From Streptomyces sp. ISL-94 (GTDB lineage Bacteria; Actinomycetota; Actinomycetes; Streptomycetales; Streptomycetaceae), in the NCBI RefSeq assembly GCF_018614075.1, contig NZ_JAGGOZ010000118.1:25864-89863 (forward strand): a stretch of 64,000 nt of DNA, given 5' to 3'. A program made the position numbers and the translations under genes. Positions 34,566 to 41,165 of this stretch are shown here, piece by piece. Every line of letters begins with the position of its first letter. Position 1 is the stretch's first letter. The notes beneath the pieces are model-generated. The model had not been told where the DNA came from. It saw only the letters and a list, made by a program, of their open reading frames with translations, and made no database searches.

Positions 34566-35330
34566 ATGGACGCAGCCCGGGACGCAGCACTCCTGCACAC
34601 GGTCTCCGACGGGGTCGCCACCGTCGTGATCTCGCACCCCGCCAAGCGCAACGCCATGACGGCCGCCATGTGGCGGACGCTCCCCGAGCTGCTGGCGGGC
34701 CTGGCGGCCGATCCGGCCGTACGGGTGCTCGTGCTGACGGGGGCGGGACCGACCTTCTGCGCGGGGGCCGACATCTCCTCCATCGGCGGGGACGACGACC
34801 CGCAGGCGCTGGCCGTGGCGGCGGAGGAGGCGCTGGCCGCCTTCCCGAAGCCGACGCTGGCGGCGGTCCGGGGCTTCTGCGTGGGCGGCGGCAGCCAGCT
34901 GGCGGCCGCGTGTGACCTGCGGTTCGCGGAGGAGGGGGCGTCGTTCGGGGTGACCCCGGCGAAGCTGGGCATCGTCTACCCGGCGTCCTCCACCCGGCGG
35001 CTGGCCGCTCTGGTGGGTCCGGCGTGGGCCAAGTACCTGCTCTTCTCGGCGGAGCTGGTCGGCGCCGAGCAGGCACTGCGGGCCGGGTTCCTGAACGAGC
35101 TGGTGCCGGCTGGCCAACTGTCCAAGCGGGTCGCGGACTTCGCCCGCACGCTGGTCGGGCGCTCGCAGCTCACCCAGGCGGCGGCGAAGGAGTTCGCGGA
35201 CGGCCGGAGGGACCGGGACGCGTACTGGACGGCCCGGGCGGCCGGAAGCGGCGACACCGAGGAGGGTGTCGCCGCCTTCCTGGAGCGCCGTGAGCCCCGC
35301 TTCACGTGGACGTGGACTACCGCAGGATGA
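34566..35330 (+). CDS. Enoyl-CoA hydratase/isomerase family protein
   Basis: 254 residues, ATG 34566. Crotonase fold: VVISHPAKRNAMTAAMW, the oxyanion segment FCAGADISSIGG, and AAVRGFCVGGGSQLAAACDLRFA. Acidic catalytic residues are likely, one near GIVYPASST where family members vary, so hydratase versus isomerase activity is uncertain. Acts on acyl-CoA in the cytoplasm. Its 3' end overlaps the convergent DJ-1 pseudogene by 14 bases. Confidence 0.9.
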   Translation: MDAARDAALLHTVSDGVATVVISHPAKRNAMTAAMWRTLPELLAGLAADPAVRVLVLTGAGPTFCAGADISSIGGDDDPQALAVAAEEALAAFPKPTLAAVRGFCVGGGSQLAAACDLRFAEEGASFGVTPAKLGIVYPASSTRRLAALVGPAWAKYLLFSAELVGAEQALRAGFLNELVPAGQLSKRVADFARTLVGRSQLTQAAAKEFADGRRDRDAYWTARAAGSGDTEEGVAAFLERREPRFTWTWTTAG

Positions 35331-35787
35331 AGCGGCTCTTGGCACGCAACTCCTCGACGACGTCGGCCGGGGCCTTGTCGGGCGAGCCCGCGTCGTAGGG
35401 CGGCTGGGGGTCGTACTCGGTCAGCAGCTGCACGGACTGGGCCAGCCGGTCCCCGCCGATCCGGCCCAGCAGGGTCAGCCCCATGTCGATGCCGGAGGAC
35501 ACCCCGGCGGCGGTCACGTACGTGCCGTCGGTGACGACCCGCTCCCCGGTGGGCAGGGCCCCGTAGGCCGGGAGCTGGTCGAGGGCCAGCCAGTGGGAGG
35601 TGGCCCGGCGCCCCCGGAGCAGCCCGGCGGCGGCCGGCAGCAGCGAGCCGGTGCACACCGAGGTGGTCCAAGGTGCTGGTGGCGTCGGCGGTCCGCAGCC
35701 AGTCGAGGAGGACCTCGTTCTCCATCGGCCTCCGCCGGTCCGGGCACGTCCAGGTCACCCTTCAGCCAACGATCCGCGGCGATCCCG
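35317..35787 (-). pseudogene. DJ-1/PfpI-family (isonitrile-hydratase-like) gene, truncated and frameshifted
   Basis: The 3' part reads SVCTGSLLPAAAGLLRGRRATSHW with the nucleophilic Cys of DJ-1/PfpI proteins and runs to a normal stop. The preceding ENEVLLDWLRTADATST is in another frame. Removing one base from the run near 35669-35672 joins them as DATSTWTTSVCTGS, the expected family sequence. Further upstream only a scrambled DLDVPGPAEA remains before homology is lost, so about 70 N-terminal residues are missing. Confidence 0.75.
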
Positions 35788-36148
35788 TGACACTATGTAT
35801 GCGCACGCCCGGCGCCCAGGGCGACGTCGGGCACCCTCCTTGGCCGTAACCGTGCAGGTCGGGCCGACCAGCGCCGGAGGGACGTGCTCACACGGACCGC
35901 CAACGGTCGGCACCAGGGCACGCAGACGATTGGCGCATGTTCGACATCTTGCCGTGCATGAATCCCGAGGACAACGCGGGATCGCTGCGCCAAGCAGAGA
36001 CGCTCTGCACCCCCGTCGTAGACGGCGAGGCCGTGTCTCCGACACGGCCTCATGGTGTGGCGTGCGGCCCGGTGGCCGCAATGACGTGCATCCCACCTGT
36101 CCGGCCATGCCCAGGGGGCGTCGTATGCCCGGATAGGATCGGGAAATC
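35788..36148. other. Intergenic region before the ABC-F gene, with a strong hairpin
   Basis: No gene supported. GAGGCCGTGTC (36027-36037) pairs perfectly with GACACGGCCTC (36041-36051) around TCC, an 11-bp stem that may be a terminator left from the decayed DJ-1 locus or part of the ABC-F leader. A leader hairpin would suit an ABC-F gene, many of which are attenuated, but there is no leader ORF evidence. Confidence 0.5.
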
Positions 36149-37786
36149 ATGACTGCAACCCTCGTCGCCAAGAAGCTCACCGCCGCGCACGGCGAGCGCA
36201 CGCTGTTCGCCGATCTCGACCTCGTCGTCGCACCCGGCGACGTCATCGGCCTCGTCGGCGTCAACGGCGCCGGGAAGTCCACCCTGCTGCGCCTGCTCGC
36301 CGGGCTGGACACCCCCGAGACCGGTGAGCTGCGGCTCTCCCCGCCCACCGCCGCCGTCGGCCACCTCCCGCAGGAGCCGGAGCGCCGGCCCGCCGAGTCC
36401 GTACGGGACTTCCTGGCCCGGCGTACGGGCGTGGCCACCGCCCAGGCGGAGCTCGACGCGGCGACGCAGGGCCTGGTGGACGGCACGCCGGGCGCGGACG
36501 ACGCGTACGCGACGGCCCTGGACCAGTGGCTGAACCTCGGCGGCGCCGACCTCGACGAGCGGGCCGAGGAAGTCGCCGCCGAGCTCGGCCTCACCGTGGG
36601 CCTGGACCTCCCCATGACGGCGCTCTCCGGCGGCCAGGCGGCGCGCGCGGGCCTCGCCTCGCTCCTCCTCTCCCGGTACGACGTCTTCCTGCTCGACGAG
36701 CCCACCAACGACCTGGACCTGGACGGCCTGGAGCGGCTGGAGCAGTTCGTCAAGGGGCTGCGCGCGGGCACGGTCGTGATCAGCCACGACCGCGAGTTCC
36801 TGACGCGGACCGTCACCAAGGTCCTCGAACTCGACCTGGTCCAGCAGCAGATCAACCTTTTCGGCGGCGGCTACGAGGCGTATCTGGAGGAGCGCGAGCG
36901 CGCCCGGAACCACGCCCGCGAGGAGTTCGACGAGTACGCGGGCAAGAAGTCCGCGCTCGAAGGCCGCGCGCAGATGCAGCGCAACTGGATGGACAAGGGC
37001 GTGCGCAACGCGCGCCGCAAGGCGAGCGACAACGACAAGATCGGCAAGAACCTGCGCGGCGAGTCGAGCGAGAAGCAGGCTGCCAAGGCCCGCCAGACGC
37101 AGCGGGCGATCGAGCGGCTCGATGTGGTCGACGAGCCGCGCAAGGAGTGGGAGCTGCGCATGGAGATCGCGGCGGCCCCGCGCTCCGGCTCGGTGGTCGC
37201 GACCCTGCGCGAAGCGGCCGTCAAGCGCGGGGACTTCACCTTCGGCCCGGCCGGCCTCCAGATCGACTGGGCGGACCGGGTGGCCATCACCGGGGCCAAC
37301 GGGGCGGGCAAGTCCACCCTCTTGGCCGTCCTGCTCGGCCGGCTGGAGCCGGACTCCGGCTCCGCCACCCTCGGCTCCGGGGTCCTGATCGGCGAAGTGG
37401 ACCAGGCCCGCGGCCTGTTCCTCGGTGACGAACCGCTGCTGGAGGCCTTCTGCGCTGCGGTCCCGGACACCGAGCCGGCCGAAGTCCGCACCCTGCTGGC
37501 CAAGTTCGGTCTCAAGGCGGCCCACGTCCTGCGCCCGGCGGCCACCCTCTCCCCCGGCGAGCGCACCCGTGCTGCCCTGGCGCTGCTCCAGGGCCGCGGC
37601 GTGAACCTGCTGGTCCTGGACGAGCCCACCAACCACCTCGACCTCCCGGCGATCGAGCAGTTGGAGTCGGCCCTGGAGGCCTACGAGGGCACGCTTCTCC
37701 TGGTCACCCACGACCGCCGCATGCTGGACGCCGTCTCGGTGACCCGCCGCCTCCAGGTCGTGGACGGCAAGGTCAGCGAGCTCTAG
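36149..37786 (+). CDS. ABC-F family ATPase (ribosome-associated)
   Basis: 545 residues with two ABC domains and no membrane segment. First: Walker A GVNGAGKST, signature LSGGQ, Walker B VFLLDEPTNDLD. Second: GANGAGKST, LSPGE, LLVLDEPTNHLD. The inter-domain linker (about 240-330) is long, charged and helical, the P-site tRNA interaction motif. ABC-F proteins act on the ribosome in translation or antibiotic protection. It could be a housekeeping Uup/EttA-like factor or a resistance protein; sequence alone does not separate these. Confidence 0.92.
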   Translation: MTATLVAKKLTAAHGERTLFADLDLVVAPGDVIGLVGVNGAGKSTLLRLLAGLDTPETGELRLSPPTAAVGHLPQEPERRPAESVRDFLARRTGVATAQAELDAATQGLVDGTPGADDAYATALDQWLNLGGADLDERAEEVAAELGLTVGLDLPMTALSGGQAARAGLASLLLSRYDVFLLDEPTNDLDLDGLERLEQFVKGLRAGTVVISHDREFLTRTVTKVLELDLVQQQINLFGGGYEAYLEERERARNHAREEFDEYAGKKSALEGRAQMQRNWMDKGVRNARRKASDNDKIGKNLRGESSEKQAAKARQTQRAIERLDVVDEPRKEWELRMEIAAAPRSGSVVATLREAAVKRGDFTFGPAGLQIDWADRVAITGANGAGKSTLLAVLLGRLEPDSGSATLGSGVLIGEVDQARGLFLGDEPLLEAFCAAVPDTEPAEVRTLLAKFGLKAAHVLRPAATLSPGERTRAALALLQGRGVNLLVLDEPTNHLDLPAIEQLESALEAYEGTLLLVTHDRRMLDAVSVTRRLQVVDGKVSEL

Positions 37787-37794
37787 TGCTGTGA

Positions 37795-37826
37795 CCGGGC
37801 CGGTCTCAAGGTGCCGACCGGCCCGG
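37795..37826 (+). terminator. Terminator after the ABC-F gene
   Basis: CCGGGCCGGTC (37795-37805) pairs with GACCGGCCCGG (37816-37826) around a 10-base loop, 9 bases after the stop codon. Confidence 0.85.
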
Positions 37827-37841
37827 GCGCGACTAGCCTTT

Positions 37842-37949
37842 GTGGGTGAGAGCCGCAACCGCGGAGCACGCCCCCATGGGCCGGAGTCCCGCGTAGTCGA
37901 GGGTGGAACCTCTGACGCGCACCTGCTTCGGGACCCACGGGGCGCCTGA
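37842..37949 (+). CDS. Possible leaderless 35-aa orf
   Basis: GTG 37842 lies six bases after TAGCCT, which resembles a -10 box, as in leaderless actinobacterial transcripts. The frame has a moderate codon bias and ends TGA 37947-37949. The peptide is Arg/Gly/Glu-rich (VGESRNRGARPHGPES). It may be a remnant of a longer gene or an upstream orf of the secreted protein gene 140 bases downstream. I do not recognise it. Confidence 0.3.
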   Translation: MGESRNRGARPHGPESRVVEGGTSDAHLLRDPRGA

Positions 37950-38090
37950 GCCCCCTGTGGCCGGAAATGTGCCTCCGCACTTCCCGCGGCCCTGTATCCG
38001 ATCCGCGCTGCGCATTCTGGTTCTGCGGCCGCGGTTCCCCCGCTCACGCCCCGGAGAGGTGCGAGAGGGTGGAAGGAAAGGGAAATTCCT

Positions 38091-38381
38091 ATGTATGCAC
38101 AGAGAGCGAAGCGCCTCTTCGTGGTCTCCGCTGCCGGTCTCCTGATGGCCGGCGGGGCCGCGCTCGGTACGGCGGGCACCGCCTCGGCGGCGGCACCGAC
38201 CCAAACCGTCAGCTACGTCACCGGCGGCGGCTGGGACGACGATGACAACGGCTACGGCTACGGCCACCACGGCCGCTGGAACGATGGCAACGGCTATGGC
38301 TACGGCCACCACAGCGGCTGGGACGATGACGACGACGACTACGGTTACGGAGGACACGGCCGAGGAGGCCACGACTGCTGA
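38091..38381 (+). CDS. Small secreted Gly/Tyr/His/Asp-rich repeat protein
   Basis: 96 residues, ATG 38091 (AAGGGA upstream). A clear signal peptide (RAKRLFVVSAAGLLMAGGAALG, cleavage probably after ASA near 34) is followed by a short neutral part and then a low-complexity tail. The tail repeats WDDDDNGYGYGHHGRWNDG and WDDDDDDYGYGGHG, with seven His and many Asp, ending HDC. The alternation of Asp clusters and HH pairs suggests metal or mineral binding; the single terminal Cys could allow dimerisation. Function unknown. Confidence 0.8.
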   Translation: MYAQRAKRLFVVSAAGLLMAGGAALGTAGTASAAAPTQTVSYVTGGGWDDDDNGYGYGHHGRWNDGNGYGYGHHSGWDDDDDDYGYGGHGRGGHDC

Positions 38382-38448
38382 TTCGTCCCCTTCACCTCAC
38401 TGCGTGCGCGGCCCCGTCACCGGGCCGCGCATCGGGCTGCCGCCGACT

Positions 38449-39237
38449 TCAGTGCTCGTCCGCCCGGTCTGCCGGAGTGCGGCGGGTGCGGGCCATCCTG
38501 CGGGCCACGAAGCCGCGCGGGAGGTGCCGGGCCGCCAGGGCGTACGCCCGGTAGCGGCGGCCGGTGATGCTGAGCGGGCGGCGCAGGGCGAGATCGCGCA
38601 GGGCGCGGGCGACCACGGCCTCCGGTTCCAGCCAGACCGCTTCGCGCAGGGCGCTGACGTCCATCCCGGCGCGCTCCTGGAACTCGGTGCGCGTGAAGCC
38701 GGGGACCACCGCCAGGACCCGGATCCCGTACGGCTCCATGTCCACCCGCAGGGACTCGCTGAAGGCGGTGACCCAGGCCTTGGCGGCCCCGTAGGTGCCG
38801 GTCGGCAGGAGGCCCGCCACCGAGGAGACGTTGAGGACGGCCCCGCGGCGGCGCTCGCGCAGGCCCGGCAGCAGGGCGTGGGTGAGCCGGAGCGGGACCT
38901 TCACCAGCAGGTCGAGCATCCGCTCCTCGTCCTCGACCGGGCTGTACGGGAAGGGCGCGGGCAGCCCGAAGCCCGCGTTGTTGACCAGGATGTCCACGGG
39001 CCGGCCCCGGTCGGCGAGCCGCTCGGCGACCGCCGCGCAGTCCCCCGCGTCCAACAGGTCGGCGGGCAGCACCTCCGAGACCGTGCCGAACTCGCGGCCC
39101 AGCTCCTGCGCGACGGCCTCCAGCCGGTCCTTGTCGCGGGCGACCAGGACCAGGTCGCAGCCCTTGGCCGCGAAGCCCCGGGCGAAGGCCGCGCCCAGTC
39201 CGGAACTCGCCCCGGTGACCAGTACGGTGGTGCTCAC
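38449..39237 (-). CDS. Short-chain dehydrogenase/reductase
   Basis: 262 residues; GTG 39237 overlaps the upstream stop (GTGA). Cofactor motif VTGASSGLGAAFARGFA, NNAG in VDILVNNAGFG, catalytic Ser in LNVSSVAGLLP, and the Tyr-x3-Lys in TYGAAKAW. Complete classical SDR. The basic C-terminal about 40 residues (RRYRAYALAARHLPRG) resemble SDRs of the YqjQ type that act on lipid-like ketones. Coupled to the membrane protein gene before it. Confidence 0.92.
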   Translation of the reverse strand: MSTTVLVTGASSGLGAAFARGFAAKGCDLVLVARDKDRLEAVAQELGREFGTVSEVLPADLLDAGDCAAVAERLADRGRPVDILVNNAGFGLPAPFPYSPVEDEERMLDLLVKVPLRLTHALLPGLRERRRGAVLNVSSVAGLLPTGTYGAAKAWVTAFSESLRVDMEPYGIRVLAVVPGFTRTEFQERAGMDVSALREAVWLEPEAVVARALRDLALRRPLSITGRRYRAYALAARHLPRGFVARRMARTRRTPADRADEH

Positions 39238-40424
39238 GACACCTTCACCTCCCCGTTTCCGGCCGCCGAGGTGTACGCCTGGGCGACGTCGACGAGGAAC
39301 CGCGCCTCGTCCGCCAGGTCACCGCCCTCGTGCGAGCTCTGCATCGCGGCGGGCAGTTCCAGCCCGGCCGACTCCCCTGCGTGCCCGGGCCGTCCGGCGA
39401 GTTTCGCCTGCCGCGCCTCCTGCAGTACGGAGGCCAGCGCGGCCGCGGTGCGCCGCTGCTCGGGGATCCCGCGCCCGGCGACCTGGCCGCGGGCGAGCTC
39501 CAGGGAGCCCGGCGCGACGTACTCCCCCAGGATCAGGATCGCGTCGCGCGTCTCGATGACCTTGCGGTACACGAGCATGTCGCGCGGGACCGGCGGCCAC
39601 AGCAGCTCCACCAGCCGGCCGGCCCGGGGCTTGTTGAGGGCCACGTGCGGGACGGCCTGGACCAGATCGCGCCACAGCGGCCACAGCCGCCAGGCCGTGG
39701 CGATGTCGGCGGCGGTACGGCGGAAGGTGAACAGGGTCGGCACGAGGATCGCGGCGGCGCGCAGCAGGCCGTGCAGGTTCATCAGCAGCGGCAGGGCGGG
39801 CATCGCCCAGGTGCTGCCGAACAGGGCCTTGAGCAGGTACGCGAACCAGAACAGGCCGGCCAGCGCGGTGCCGAGGCCGAAGAGCCGCAGCCCGGCAGCC
39901 AGTCCGCGGCTCTCGGTGCGGCGGCTGTAGCGCCAGCACAGGGAGACGCAGACGGTGTTGGCGACCACGTGCGCGGAGATCAGCACCAGCCAGTACGCGA
40001 GCGAGGGCACCGGATCGCCGACGGGCGGCATGGTGTGGGTGCCGTGCGCGGGAGCGGCCAGATCCAGGGCGATCAGTGCGGAGAGCCAGCACACCGTGGC
40101 GATCCACGAGGCGAGCTGGAGCCGGCGGCCGCGCGTGGTGGCGGCCACGAAGTAGATCACGGCGCCCGCGGAGAACACGCCGATGAGGTTGCGGACGAGG
40201 CCGATGGTGTGGGCGTAGCCGGGGCCGCGCCCCATGGCGTACGCGACGACGTCCGGGAGGTTCAGGGTCATCGCGGCGGCGGCGGTGGCGACGGCCAGCC
40301 ACAGGCCGCGCTGCTGCGGGGAGCGCAGGGCGCCCGGGGCGCGGAGCAGGACCGCGATCCACAGGCACACGACGCCCGGGACGGCGAGCGCGTTGCCGAA
40401 GTCGGTCAGGCCGGCGGCGGTCAT
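39234..40424 (-). CDS. MAB_1171c-family membrane protein
   Basis: 396 residues with seven to eight hydrophobic helices in the first about 225 residues (for example VPGVVCLWIAVLLRA, YWLVLISAHVVANTVCVSLCW, LGTALAGLFWFAYLL). A soluble C-terminal about 170 residues follows (LYRKVIETRDAILILGEY). The order ImmA/IrrE peptidase then MAB_1171c-type protein is a recurrent actinobacterial pair of unknown role. ATG 40424 overlaps the peptidase stop (ATGA). Confidence 0.8.
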   Translation of the reverse strand: MTAAGLTDFGNALAVPGVVCLWIAVLLRAPGALRSPQQRGLWLAVATAAAAMTLNLPDVVAYAMGRGPGYAHTIGLVRNLIGVFSAGAVIYFVAATTRGRRLQLASWIATVCWLSALIALDLAAPAHGTHTMPPVGDPVPSLAYWLVLISAHVVANTVCVSLCWRYSRRTESRGLAAGLRLFGLGTALAGLFWFAYLLKALFGSTWAMPALPLLMNLHGLLRAAAILVPTLFTFRRTAADIATAWRLWPLWRDLVQAVPHVALNKPRAGRLVELLWPPVPRDMLVYRKVIETRDAILILGEYVAPGSLELARGQVAGRGIPEQRRTAAALASVLQEARQAKLAGRPGHAGESAGLELPAAMQSSHEGGDLADEARFLVDVAQAYTSAAGNGEVKVS

Positions 40425-40915
40425 CTCTCCCCCCGCTCGTAGCCCATGGCGGACTCCAGCCGGGCCAGGGTGCCCCGGGCCGGGGCGGCCGTGTGCGGGC
40501 CGGAGTTCGCGGTGCGGATGCGGATCATGCTCGCGAGCATCTCCGCCTCCTGCTCCTGGCGGGTGGTGTAGTTGGTGCGCCCGAGTACGGTCGGGGCGCC
40601 TCCGTCGGCTTCCTCACCCTCCAGCGAGTGGTGGCCGAAGAGGATGTGGCCGAGCTCATGGAGCACGATGTGCTCCCGGTGGAGCGGGGTGGTCTGGGCC
40701 TCGTAGAAGACGTAGTCGACCGTGTCGGTGCCCACCCACAGACCGCAGACGCCGGATTCCGCCGCCTCCTTGGGGAGCGGGTGCAGCCGGATCGGGCGGC
40801 CGCGCTGCTCGGCTATTCGGTTGCACAGCACGTCGAGGGAGAACGGACGGGTCAGATCCAGATGGCCGAGAATGTTCTCGCACCGTTTGCGCAGACTGAG
40901 TTGCGGGTGGGGCAT
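40421..40915 (-). CDS. ImmA/IrrE-family metallopeptidase
   Basis: 164 residues from ATG 40915, supported by GAGGGAT upstream; ATGs 20 residues earlier lack a good site. The zinc motif is H86-E-L-G-H90. Such peptidases usually cleave a cognate repressor to relieve control; none is encoded next to it in this window. Normally paired with the downstream membrane protein. No signal peptide. Confidence 0.87.
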   Translation of the reverse strand: MPHPQLSLRKRCENILGHLDLTRPFSLDVLCNRIAEQRGRPIRLHPLPKEAAESGVCGLWVGTDTVDYVFYEAQTTPLHREHIVLHELGHILFGHHSLEGEEADGGAPTVLGRTNYTTRQEQEAEMLASMIRIRTANSGPHTAAPARGTLARLESAMGYERGER

Positions 40916-41165
40916 GTGATCCCTCTTCGGACCCTTTCTCGGGCAGCGTCGGTAGGCGTGCGTGGGCATGGGCATGGTGTCCTGTGCCTTCGGAGGCGGC
41001 CTCGGGGAATGCGGTCCTGAGGGGAAATGCGGATGCCCGTCCGCCAGGTGACGAACGGGCGTTCCACCATGCCTACAGATCTTGTACGCGAGTTGGCAAG
41101 GTGTCCTCGGATCCAGGGCACCTATTCGGCCATTTCGCGGGAAGACCCGCGCGCACCTGCGCTGA
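40916..41165. other. Upstream region of the ImmA/IrrE gene
   Basis: About 250 bases between the tex stop and the peptidase gene, both minus strand. It should contain the peptidase promoter; no clear hexamers or hairpin terminator were picked out. No gene supported. Confidence 0.4.
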
